This document shows, one piece after another, positions 24,016 through 31,383 of a DNA stretch of 47,108 bases. Positions within the stretch are counted from its first letter, which is position 1; each line of letters starts with the position of its first letter. The notes beneath the pieces are model-generated. The model searched no databases, had not been told where the DNA came from, and worked only from the letters and a program-made list of their open reading frames with translations. A program made the translations under genes and the position numbers. Source of the DNA: Propionibacterium sp. (GTDB lineage: Bacteria; Actinomycetota; Actinomycetes; Propionibacteriales; Propionibacteriaceae); the NCBI GenBank assembly GCA_012839035.1, contig DUOB01000016.1:1-47108 (forward strand), in the 5' to 3' direction.

Positions 24016-24040
24016 CGTCTCCAGCGTAGGCGGGAGAGCG

Positions 24041-24046
24041 TAAGCT
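24041..24046 (+). promoter_or_regulatory. -10 box (TAAGCT) for the gene at 24053
   Basis: TAAGCT ends 6 bases before the GTG start, with no Shine-Dalgarno between them. This implies a leaderless transcript from the 37-base gap shared with the sensor kinase. Confidence 0.5.
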
Positions 24047-24052
24047 CGCATC

Positions 24053-24838
24053 GTGCCCGCATATCCCCATTCCGTGCGTGACGGTATCATCGCCGTTGCC
24101 ATCGGCAGCGTGCTCGCGTTGCTGTTGTTGGTGGGCGTACGCGCGGCTCAGGAGCCACCGGGCGGCGTCCCCGACTCGCGGGGAGCGGACACCGCCCAGA
24201 GGGATGCGTGTCTCCTCCGTCAGGGCGCTGGCGGGGGTGCGGGGGAACCCGATCCGCAACCGGGGCCGGACTTTCCCCGCCAGGCGCACACGCTCGACAC
24301 CGCGCGTCCGGTGGTGGTGCATGGGACCGGCAACGCCGAGGTTGCCTATGAGCGACTCGGCGACTTCGCAACGGTCGTGGATTTCGAATGTGACGACTGT
24401 GTCGGTTATCTGAATCTGTTCAACACGGGTTCGGCGTTGCCGATCGTCAGTGGTGAGGCGCTGGGGGATGGCTTCGACGTCCAATGGCTGATCGACACCG
24501 TGCACGAATTGAACGACGGACCGCACAATTCCCTGCTCATCACCGCCGACGGCAACTGGCGGCTCACGCTGCGCTCCTGGCACGACCTGCCCGTGGAGGA
24601 CGGTCCGCTCGAGGGCAGGGGTGCCCAGGTCGTGCGGGTTGACAGCCCGAGCGTGCGGCTCTCGTTCGCTCCACTCAACTCGCGCGACACCCTGAATGTC
24701 TATGCCTATCGGCTCAGCGACCGCGGGTTCACAGCAAACGTCTGCATCGGGCGGTTCGAGTCACAGGTGGTGGATCTGCAGGGCGGGGACGTGCTCCTCA
24801 TCTGGGCACGCGGCGAGTGGACCCTCGAGACACCGTGA
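24053..24838 (+). CDS. Membrane-anchored or secreted protein of unknown function
   Basis: A 261-residue protein with a single N-terminal hydrophobic segment (DGIIAVAIGSVLALLLLVGV, about residues 10-29) and an extracytoplasmic region. A proline/glycine-rich linker (about 35-75) precedes a compact beta-rich domain containing FECDDCVGYLNLF (a CxxC pair), LLITADGNWRLTLRSWHDLP and, at the end, LLIWARGEWTLE. Other cysteines (DACLLR, NVCIG) could form a disulfide. There is no lipobox. I do not recognise the family. It starts with GTG at 24053, divergent from the sensor kinase, whose signal it could relate to, although nothing shows this. Confidence 0.75.
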   Translation: MPAYPHSVRDGIIAVAIGSVLALLLLVGVRAAQEPPGGVPDSRGADTAQRDACLLRQGAGGGAGEPDPQPGPDFPRQAHTLDTARPVVVHGTGNAEVAYERLGDFATVVDFECDDCVGYLNLFNTGSALPIVSGEALGDGFDVQWLIDTVHELNDGPHNSLLITADGNWRLTLRSWHDLPVEDGPLEGRGAQVVRVDSPSVRLSFAPLNSRDTLNVYAYRLSDRGFTANVCIGRFESQVVDLQGGDVLLIWARGEWTLETP

Positions 24839-24851
24839 TCGGCAGACCACG

Positions 24852-24870
24852 CCTCCGGAAACATCGGAGG
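24852..24870. terminator. Short hairpin between convergent genes
   Basis: CCTCCG and CGGAGG pair across a 7-base loop, 13 bases after the stop codon at 24838 and before the stop of the opposite gene at 24903. No U-tract is present. It is weak but the only inverted repeat in the 64-base gap. Confidence 0.4.
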
Positions 24871-24902
24871 GTGCACGCTGTGCAAGGGTGCGTTGGAACG
24901 CT

Positions 24903-26006
24903 CTATTTCCCGGACCGGAGTTGGCGGACATAGCGGCGGTATTGCCGCGCCCCGACCGTCTTGATGAACAACTGCATCGTCGGTGGATATTCGCCCAACA
25001 GCAATGCGCGCTCGCTGCGGTTGGTGCCCTCGAGGAAGAGCTGGACGATCGTGGCCGCCTTGTCCTTGGGCAGGGTCTCCCGGCCGTGGGCGACGAGCCG
25101 GGCATATTCGACCCGGGTCAGGTGCCGCTCGATCAACGGGAGGATCTCGTTCTCCTCCGTCTCCAGATGGACGCGGATGTCGGCCGCGAGCACAGTCAGC
25201 AGGTCCACCAGCCGATCCCGCTCGTCCTCGTCCGCACGCTCGCGCCACCGGTTGATCGACGCACGGGCCCGGATGATGTCCACATGGACCCGAGCGTGTT
25301 CTTCCTCGAGCTTTCGGGAGACCGCGGGATCGATCGCCGTTCGCTGCGACAGCAGGGGCCAGATCAGCACGTCCTCACCGTGGTGGTGATCGACGAGCGT
25401 GTTCAACACAGTGGAGAGGTGATCGGCCACCACTCCTGCCCGATGCACGTCTCCGCCCGGGACTCCCCGGACAAGATCGGGGGCCGCGCCGAGCTCCCGC
25501 GTGAAGAGTCGATGGATGACCAGCATGTCCCGGGTCTCCGGCCGCTCGACCGCAGCGGCAAGGTCGGCGAGATCCTGGGCCATCGCCTCCTGGATGGCTC
25601 GGGACCCGATGGCGCCCAGCACGCGCCAGATCCACGTGGTCCCGTCCCCGGCCTGGTCTGATCGCAGGCGCACCGTCACCCGGGTGCGCGGACGGCTGTC
25701 GCTGTGATCACCGGACGGTTCGATGAGGTGCTCCACCCGGTAGAGCAGATCGCCATGTTCGGTCTCCACAGCGGTCTGTGACGGGCGATTGACCTCGGTC
25801 ACTGTGTATTCCTGGGTGGAATCCCGGCCGAACACCGAGCGGGACTCGAGCCAGCGCGTACCGACCCCGTATTCCCCCGGGGTCAGCACCTCCAGGCTCA
25901 CCACATGGCGGAGCAGGACCGACCAGCGGGCCAGGTCCGTCAGGACACACCAAATGTCGTCGGGTGTGGCGGCGATCGTACGGCTGACGGCTACCTCATG
26001 CGACAT
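24903..26006 (-). CDS. SRPBCC-hemerythrin fusion protein
   Basis: A 367-residue two-domain protein. Residues about 1-150 form an SRPBCC (START-like polyketide cyclase) domain: SRTIAATPDDIWCVLTDLARW at the start, then GTRWLESRSVFGRD, and the terminal helix with RAIQEAMAQDLADLAAAVE. Residues about 165-310 form a hemerythrin HHE-cation-binding bundle with the expected ligands: VIHRLF, VDHHHGEDVLIWPLL, EEEHARVHVDI and HLETEENEILPLIE. Such domains bind a di-iron centre that senses or binds O2 or NO. A C-terminal stretch of ~55 residues (KDKAATIVQLFL...) follows. The fusion suggests that a small hydrophobic ligand and a di-iron site are read together (inference). Confidence 0.88.
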   Translation of the reverse strand: MSHEVAVSRTIAATPDDIWCVLTDLARWSVLLRHVVSLEVLTPGEYGVGTRWLESRSVFGRDSTQEYTVTEVNRPSQTAVETEHGDLLYRVEHLIEPSGDHSDSRPRTRVTVRLRSDQAGDGTTWIWRVLGAIGSRAIQEAMAQDLADLAAAVERPETRDMLVIHRLFTRELGAAPDLVRGVPGGDVHRAGVVADHLSTVLNTLVDHHHGEDVLIWPLLSQRTAIDPAVSRKLEEEHARVHVDIIRARASINRWRERADEDERDRLVDLLTVLAADIRVHLETEENEILPLIERHLTRVEYARLVAHGRETLPKDKAATIVQLFLEGTNRSERALLLGEYPPTMQLFIKTVGARQYRRYVRQLRSGK

Positions 26007-26072
26007 GGCATCAAGTCTGAGTCTCGGGAGGCGATTCTGCGCGTATCTGCCAGATATGCCCGATTTCTTGCC

Positions 26073-27803
26073 TCATCGAGCCAATTCTTCAGGATCCGTG
26101 TGATCGGCCGAGATCACGGTGATGCCCGGACGGCCGGTGTGCACGATCACGCCGGGGTTGAGGTTGTCCTTGGGATCGACCGCGGCGAACAGGTCCTTGA
26201 TCATGTCCGAACCCGCCTGTGAGATGTCCTGGACCATCCAGGGCGCGTGCTCGCGGCCGACGCCGTGGTGATGCGACAGCGTGCCGCCGTTTTCGATGAA
26301 CGACTGCTGGATCGCGCGCTTCACGTGGTCATATTTCACGAGCACGTCCTCCGACATGTCCGCGATCGCGAACGTGAAATAGAGGCAGGCGCCGGAGTGA
26401 TAGTTGTGCGACAGGTGGCACATGATGTAGCCCCGGCAGTCCACCTCCGCCATCGCCTTTTCCGCGGCCGCGATGGTGTTGTCATAGAGGGTCTGCAGCT
26501 TGGAATAGGGTGCCGAGGTCTCGGACACGTCCGCCGCCGCGCCACGGTCGAGCAGGAAGTCACGGAGATAAGGGGTGTCGAACTTCTTCTGGTCATAGAG
26601 CGCGCCCGGGCCCTTGCCGATGAGCATGCCGCCGTGCGCGACGACGATCTTCTTGACGATCTCCTTCTGGCGCTTCACGTGCTCCTTGGAACCCTCGAAG
26701 CCGATGAACGACATGCACAGCGTGTCAAGATCCCAGCCGCGACGCTCCAGGACCTTGAACACACCCTCGGTGACGACCTTCTTGAGGCCCTTCTGCTTCT
26801 TCTGGGTCGAGAACGAGAACGCGGTCTCGCGGTCGTCGGAGCAGCGCGCGACCAGCACATCGGCTTCGGACTTGGAGACCGCGGCCATCGCCTTGAGGCC
26901 CGTGGGCCAGTCGGGGAAGAAGTACGCCAGGATCACCCGTTCCTCGGGCAGCCGGTGGATGTTCACCGTCGCTTCGGTGATCACACCGAGTCGGCCCTCG
27001 GAACCGAGGATCATCTCCCGCACCGAGGGGCCCGTGGAGGTGGACGGCAGCGGGCGCAGAACCAGCGTACGGCCCGGCTGGACGACCCGAAGCCCCCGCG
27101 TGATGTCCGCAATGTCTCCATAGACATCGGACTGCATGCCCGACGAGCGGGTCGCGATCCAGCCACCGAGCGTCGAGTGGGTGAACGAGTCGGGGAAGTG
27201 GCCCATCGTCCAGCCGCGGCGGTTCAGCTGCTCCTCCAGTGCCGGGCCGAGCGCGCCGGCCTGGATCCGGGCGAGCCCGGCCTCGTCGTCGATCTCCAGG
27301 ACCTGGTTCATCCGGCCGAGGTCGAGCGACAGCACCACACGCTCCTCGCGGGCGCGGGGCTCGAGGGCACCGACGATGTTCGATCCGCCGCCGAAAGGAA
27401 TCAGCACCGCATCGGCAGCGACGATCGCATCGACAATCGCCTGGACCTCCGCCTCATTCGCCGGATAGAGCACGGCATCGGGGACGCGCTGGAGCTGGCT
27501 GCGGCGCATGCGGATCAGGTCCCGCACGGATTTGCCGAACGTGTGGACGACGCGGTCCATGTCGTCGGTCACCAGGTATTTCTCACCCACGATCTCCGTC
27601 AGCGTGGCCCTGATGTCGTCCGTGAGCTGCGAGGCGGGGACGTTGATCTCCTCGAACGCCGGCGGCTTCTCGGTCGGGGCATTGACATCGAGACCGACCT
27701 TGTCGAGCACGAAGGGGGCAAATCGGGGCTTGTCCTCGTGATGGAATGCGATGCCCTCGACACCCCAGCCCCACCACTTCATGTGCTTCACGCCGTTGGT
27801 CAC
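26073..27803 (-). CDS. FAD-binding oxidase of the alkyl-DHAP synthase type
   Basis: A 576-residue flavoprotein of the VAO/FAD_binding_4 family. The FAD-binding region has VLIPFGGGSNIVG (about residues 132-144) and DSFTHSTLGGWIATRSSGM; PSTSTGPSVREMILGSEG corresponds to the active-site segment of alkyldihydroxyacetonephosphate synthase (AGPS). Near the C-terminus lies GGTLSHHHGVGREHAPWM, the AGPS His-His-His motif. AGPS replaces the acyl group of acyl-DHAP by a fatty alcohol to make ether lipids. The N-terminus MKWWGWGVEG is also typical. The GTG start overlaps the plsC stop (GTGA), so both are translated together. A broader FAD-linked oxidase role (D-lactate or glycolate type) is less likely given the HHH motif. 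Confidence 0.88.
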   Translation of the reverse strand: MTNGVKHMKWWGWGVEGIAFHHEDKPRFAPFVLDKVGLDVNAPTEKPPAFEEINVPASQLTDDIRATLTEIVGEKYLVTDDMDRVVHTFGKSVRDLIRMRRSQLQRVPDAVLYPANEAEVQAIVDAIVAADAVLIPFGGGSNIVGALEPRAREERVVLSLDLGRMNQVLEIDDEAGLARIQAGALGPALEEQLNRRGWTMGHFPDSFTHSTLGGWIATRSSGMQSDVYGDIADITRGLRVVQPGRTLVLRPLPSTSTGPSVREMILGSEGRLGVITEATVNIHRLPEERVILAYFFPDWPTGLKAMAAVSKSEADVLVARCSDDRETAFSFSTQKKQKGLKKVVTEGVFKVLERRGWDLDTLCMSFIGFEGSKEHVKRQKEIVKKIVVAHGGMLIGKGPGALYDQKKFDTPYLRDFLLDRGAAADVSETSAPYSKLQTLYDNTIAAAEKAMAEVDCRGYIMCHLSHNYHSGACLYFTFAIADMSEDVLVKYDHVKRAIQQSFIENGGTLSHHHGVGREHAPWMVQDISQAGSDMIKDLFAAVDPKDNLNPGVIVHTGRPGITVISADHTDPEELAR

Positions 27804-28621
27804 TGCTGTGGCCCCTTCTCCTCGTCCGACTGCTGGGTCGGGTTCCCGTCGCTCTCGTTGAGTTCCGTCGGTCCAGCTTCGGTTTCTGTCTTGGCGGCAA
27901 TGGCTGCCTGTTCATAATCGCTCATGGTCGGCAGCCCGCTCTGAGCGGCCACCGTGTCGTGCATCTCCCGGATCTTCGCAGCGATGCGATCGGAGAACTC
28001 GTGCGCCGACTCGCCGGGGGTCGCCCACATCGGTTCACCGAACACGACGTGAACCTTGGGGCGGCCCTTCTCGGGCAGGGAGCTGCCGGTCGGCATCGCC
28101 AAGGACGCCCCGACGAGCGCGATCGGGAGGCAGGGCACGTTGCGGGAAATGCACAGTGCGGCCGTGCCGGGTTTGAAGCTGCCCATCGCGCCGGTGCGCG
28201 AGCGGGTGCCCTCCGGAAAAATCAGCAGGGGTATGCCGTCGTTGAGCAGGTGACCGGCGAGGCCCCGGGCCTTCGAGCCGCGCCCACCCCGCAGCCCCCG
28301 GCCGCGTTCGACGGGGAACGTGTTGAAGAACAGGCCGGTGGAGGCGGACTTCCAGGCCTTGCCATACCAATAATCGGCGGCGGCGCCGGTGGCCAGCTGG
28401 CGACTCAGCCGACGGGGCAGAGCGCCGATGATCAGCGGGCTGTCCAAGTGGCTGGAGTGATTGGCGACGACGATATAGGGATCCTGGAGATGACGCAGAC
28501 GTTCCTTGCCGTGCACCGTGACGTCGACCAATGCCCAGATCGTCGGTTTGAGCAGAAGTTGCTGGGCGACGAAACGGGCCGCGCGGTGGCTCCTTGACCG
28601 ATATCGCCCTCGTTCACTCAC
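27800..28621 (-). CDS. 1-acyl-sn-glycerol-3-phosphate acyltransferase family protein (PlsC-like)
   Basis: A ~273-residue acyltransferase. The catalytic motif NHSSHLDSPL (NHx4D) and the phosphate-binding motif FPEGTRSRTG are both present, as is PCLPIALVGASLAM further on. It would acylate lysophosphatidic acid, an alkyl-glycerol phosphate or DHAP. The C-terminus is a Glu/Thr-rich tail. I chose the GTG at 28621 (MSERGRYRSR) because TAGTCT lies 6 bases upstream, giving a leaderless message; another GTG two codons earlier would sit on top of that box. It is co-transcribed with the AGPS-like gene. Confidence 0.88.
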   Translation of the reverse strand: MSERGRYRSRSHRAARFVAQQLLLKPTIWALVDVTVHGKERLRHLQDPYIVVANHSSHLDSPLIIGALPRRLSRQLATGAAADYWYGKAWKSASTGLFFNTFPVERGRGLRGGRGSKARGLAGHLLNDGIPLLIFPEGTRSRTGAMGSFKPGTAALCISRNVPCLPIALVGASLAMPTGSSLPEKGRPKVHVVFGEPMWATPGESAHEFSDRIAAKIREMHDTVAAQSGLPTMSDYEQAAIAAKTETEAGPTELNESDGNPTQQSDEEKGPQQ

Positions 28622-28627
28622 CGCCAC

Positions 28628-28633
28628 AGACTA
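28628..28633 (-). promoter_or_regulatory. -10 box (TAGTCT) for plsC-AGPS
   Basis: The box ends 6 bases before the GTG at 28621. The site separates the plsC-AGPS pair from the SDR gene, 99 bases upstream, as its own transcription unit. Confidence 0.5.
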
Positions 28634-28731
28634 AGCCTCTCCCTTTGTCTTGTCGCCTCCCGGTCCACCCTTGTGGGGAGTCCACCAAGAACGGTGCCGG
28701 ATCGTTGTGGGACCCCTCCAAGACCCTGGTC

Positions 28732-29499
28732 TCAGTGCCGTCGGGACGTGATCAGTCCGGAGATCCAGCGGATGATCGGGCGGGGTGCGATGCGGGCGGC
28801 CATCGCGGCGATGTTCCAGCCGACGGTCGGCACGGAGATGACCTTGCCCCTCTCCGCATCAGCCAGGGCCTCCCGGACGAGCACCGCCTTGTCGATCCAG
28901 GCCCAGCTGGGAATGGACGAGGCATTGATCGCAGCCCGGTCATGGAACTCGGTGTGCACCCAGCCGGGGCAGAGGGCGGTGACGGTGACGCCGGACTTGC
29001 GGAGCTGTGCCGCGAGCGACTCGGAATAGGTGGTCACGAATGCCTTGACCGCGGAATAGTTGCCCATCGCCATGATGCCGGCGACCGACGAGGTGTTGAT
29101 GATGATGCCCCGGCCGCGCTGCTTCATGGCACGAGCGGCGGCGCCACCGAGGATCAGGACCGCGCGGCACATGACGTCCAGCGCGCGCTCCTCGAGCTCT
29201 GTGTCCGGTTCGAGCATGGTCGACCGCAGACCGAACCCGGCGTTGTTGACCAGCAGGTGGATCGGCTGGGCCTGATCCTCCAGGCGATCGGCGACCCGCT
29301 GCGTCTGGGCGCGGTCGGCGAGGTCGGCGGGCAGGATCTCGACGTCGACGGCGGTCTCGTGGTGCAGCTCGTCCGCGTACTCCTTGAGCCGCGTCTCGTC
29401 GCGCGCAACCAACACGAGGTCATAGCCGCGGTCGGCGAGCTGGCGTGCGAATTCCGCGCCGATGCCGGATGTGGCGCCGGTGATCAGGGCTGTGGGCAT
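28732..29499 (-). CDS. Short-chain dehydrogenase/reductase (SDR)
   Basis: A 255-residue classical SDR of the DltE/acyl-DHAP-reductase-like group. It has the cofactor motif TGATSGIG (residues 7-14), LLVNNAGFG, the catalytic Ser in INTSSVAGI and the Tyr-Lys pair in YSAVKAF, then CPGWVHTEF. The Arg after the second strand (VARDETRL) indicates NADP(H). The C-terminal third continues with a membrane-associating amphipathic region (WNIAAMAARIAPRPIIRWISG). Next to plsC and an AGPS-like gene it may reduce acyl- or alkyl-DHAP, but the substrate is inferred from context only. It starts at ATG 29499, leaderless. Confidence 0.88.
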   Translation of the reverse strand: MPTALITGATSGIGAEFARQLADRGYDLVLVARDETRLKEYADELHHETAVDVEILPADLADRAQTQRVADRLEDQAQPIHLLVNNAGFGLRSTMLEPDTELEERALDVMCRAVLILGGAAARAMKQRGRGIIINTSSVAGIMAMGNYSAVKAFVTTYSESLAAQLRKSGVTVTALCPGWVHTEFHDRAAINASSIPSWAWIDKAVLVREALADAERGKVISVPTVGWNIAAMAARIAPRPIIRWISGLITSRRH

Positions 29500-29506
29500 G
29501 GGCTTG

Positions 29507-29512
29507 AGCTTA
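29507..29512 (-). promoter_or_regulatory. -10 box (TAAGCT) for the SDR gene
   Basis: TAAGCT ends 7 bases before the ATG at 29499, without a Shine-Dalgarno sequence. Confidence 0.5.
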
Positions 29513-29563
29513 GCGAGGGCATGCCGTCGCGTGTGATTGCTGTTCCGTCGCCAATTCCGTGCG

Positions 29564-30370
29564 TCAGAGTCGTTCGAGCAACCACCTCATGTCCGCGACG
29601 TGCTCGGCGACCCCGCCCGGGGTTTCGAGCATGATCGGGGCGTCCGCGGTGGCGACGACCTCCACGAGACCGTCTGGGTCGCAGTGGCCGGTCCCGAGGT
29701 TGGCGTGCCGGTCGGCGCCCGAGTTGAAGGAGTCGCGGGAGTCGTTGAGGTGGATCAGGTCGATGCGGCCGGTGAGCGCCCGGACCTTCTCGACCACGCC
29801 CGGCAGCTCGATGCCGCCGGCATGGGCGTGGCAGGTGTCGAGGCAGAAGCCGACGGTGTCCCCGCCCTCGGCCTCGTGCACCGCGTCCCACAGCCGGCCG
29901 ATCCGGTCGAGGTGGCGGGCCATCGCATTGTCACCGCCGGCGGTGTTCTCGATCAGCAGCGGCACCGGCATCTCCAGCCCGTCGATGCACTTGCGCCAGT
30001 TGTCGAAACCCTTCTCCGGGTCATCCTTCGCGGTGACGTGGCCGCCGTGGACGATCACCCCGGCTGCGCCGATCTCGGCGGCCGCGTGCAGTTGGGCCTG
30101 GAGCTGTTTGCGCGACGGAATGCGGACGCGGTTGTTCATCGACGCCACGTTGAGGACATAGGGGGCGTGCACATAGAGGCGTACGCCGGCCTCCTCGGCC
30201 CTCGCCTTCAGCGCCGCCGCGCCGCCCTCGAACGCCACTTCGGGGCCCTTCCAGCCCTGCGGGTTGCCGAGGAAGAACTGGGCCACGTCCGCACCGCGGG
30301 CCACCGCCTCGGCCACCGGGTCGGTCTGGTCCACATGCGCGCCGATCGTCACCACTGCCTGACTCCTCAT
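29564..30370 (-). CDS. nfo: Deoxyribonuclease IV (AP endonuclease, class II)
   Basis: A 268-residue TIM-barrel endonuclease that cuts DNA 5' to abasic sites in base excision repair. The zinc-ligand motifs appear in order: IGAHV (residue ~9), [44 protein letters not shown], and NLGTGH, then PIMLETPGG. Length matches the family (about 260-290). The ATG at 30370 is followed closely by the first barrel strand. It stands as its own gene, 65 bases upstream of the SDR. Confidence 0.93.
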   Translation of the reverse strand: MRSQAVVTIGAHVDQTDPVAEAVARGADVAQFFLGNPQGWKGPEVAFEGGAAALKARAEEAGVRLYVHAPYVLNVASMNNRVRIPSRKQLQAQLHAAAEIGAAGVIVHGGHVTAKDDPEKGFDNWRKCIDGLEMPVPLLIENTAGGDNAMARHLDRIGRLWDAVHEAEGGDTVGFCLDTCHAHAGGIELPGVVEKVRALTGRIDLIHLNDSRDSFNSGADRHANLGTGHCDPDGLVEVVATADAPIMLETPGGVAEHVADMRWLLERL

Positions 30371-30448
30371 CCCTCGGACTCCTGGACGCCCGCCACTGTA
30401 GGTCGCGCCCCCTCGCCGTGGCCCTGCTGTCCGCGGTCCATGGCCGGG

Positions 30449-30637
30449 TCAGTCGTCGCTGGAGCGGCGGGCGCCGAGCCAACTGAGCAGGTCCTCGTCG
30501 GTGGATTTCACCCACTCGGCGACCTCGCCGCCGGTGCAGGTGATCAGCGCGATCGTGACGTGATCGGGGGTGCGATGCACCACGCGCCAGTGCGCGCCCG
30601 AGTCGGTCCAGCGCTCCAGCTTCTCGATCTCGTCCAT
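30449..30637 (-). CDS. Small conserved-looking protein
   Basis: A 62-residue protein starting MDEIEKLERWTDSGAHWRVV and continuing through HVTIALITCTGGEVAEWVKSTDEDLLSWLG. It has a short N-terminal helix, a beta-hairpin and a C-terminal helix. Small proteins of this sequence type occur across Actinobacteria; no function is known to me. The ATG at 30637 was chosen because the upstream extension of the frame is low-quality and overlaps the divergent SRPBCC gene. It is followed 78 bases later by nfo in the same direction. Confidence 0.7.
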   Translation of the reverse strand: MDEIEKLERWTDSGAHWRVVHRTPDHVTIALITCTGGEVAEWVKSTDEDLLSWLGARRSSDD

Positions 30638-30749
30638 GGTTCTGCCTATCACGCGAGTACGGCGTGCGCGAGGGCCAGCCAGAGGGAAATCGTGCCGCGT
30701 ACCCCCGCCCGCCGACAACCCGCTTGCCTGCGTTTGACAGTGTGGGGCG

Positions 30750-31205
30750 ATGAGCGAAGAGAACCAGATCGTTGTGACCCGGACCATCGATGCGCCGTCG
30801 GACGCACTGTTCGACCTGCTGTCACTGCCCGCTCGGCACAAGGAGTTCGACGGCTCCGGCATGATCGTGGCGGACGACCACACCCAGCGGCTGTCCGCCG
30901 TCGGCGACACGTTCACCATGAACATGCACCACGAGTCCCAGGGTGGGGACTATCAGATGGAGAACCACGTGGTGACCTTTGTCGACAACCAGCTGATCGG
31001 CTGGGCACCGGCGCGCCCCGGTGAGAAGCCGGCGGGCTGGAAGTGGGTGTACATGCTCAAGGCCAAGAGCTCGCACGTCACCGACGTCACGCTCACCTAT
31101 GACTGGGCGAACGTCGAGGACCCGGAGCTCGCCGCCATGTTCCCTGCCGTTCCGGAGAAGGCCCTTGAGGAATCGCTGAACCTGCTCGCCGCCGCGGTGG
31201 CCTGA
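30750..31205 (+). CDS. SRPBCC family protein
   Basis: A 151-residue single-domain START/Bet v 1-like protein. It opens with the typical strand-helix VTRTIDAPSDALFDLLSLPARHKEFDG, has the central strands DTFTMNMHH and VTDVTLTYDWANV, and closes with the long C-terminal helix PEKALEESLNLLAAAV. Proteins of this type bind hydrophobic ligands or act as polyketide cyclases; the ligand is unknown. It starts at ATG 30750 behind a GTGGGG ribosome site. It is monocistronic and divergent from the small gene at 30449-30637. Confidence 0.85.
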   Translation: MSEENQIVVTRTIDAPSDALFDLLSLPARHKEFDGSGMIVADDHTQRLSAVGDTFTMNMHHESQGGDYQMENHVVTFVDNQLIGWAPARPGEKPAGWKWVYMLKAKSSHVTDVTLTYDWANVEDPELAAMFPAVPEKALEESLNLLAAAVA

Positions 31206-31209
31206 GGGT

Positions 31210-31383
31210 CCACTTCACAACACGTCCGGGCACCTCCCAACATGAACGCCACGTCCCACCCTGCCTGCAGGGTGGGAAGTCGATCTCATGCTGGGAAGTG
31301 GGAAGTCATGTTGGGAACTGGGACGTCATGCTGGGAAGTGGGACGTCACGCTGGGAAGTCAATCTCATGCTGGGGATGTCACG
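31210..31383. repeat. 20-bp tandem repeat array forming a large imperfect inverted repeat
   Basis: From 31271 to 31369 five units run in tandem with a 20-base period; the unit resembles CTGGGAAGTGGGACGTCATG. A sixth, shortened copy runs to 31383, over the stop codon of cobQ. To the left (31210-31264) the same unit appears about three times in inverted orientation and more degenerate. The two arms meet at a 9-bp perfect stem (CCACCCTGC/GCAGGGTGG) around a CT loop at 31265-31266; over 55 bases about 70% of positions pair. It fills the gap between convergent genes. Confidence 0.85.

Noticed and set aside
26247-27917. 556-residue open frame antisense to the AGPS-like gene
   Set aside because: No domain or signal; the opposite strand encodes a complete FAD enzyme with conserved motifs.
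31271-31383. CRISPR array
   Set aside because: The 20-base units are directly contiguous with no spacers, and part of the set is inverted; no cas genes are nearby.
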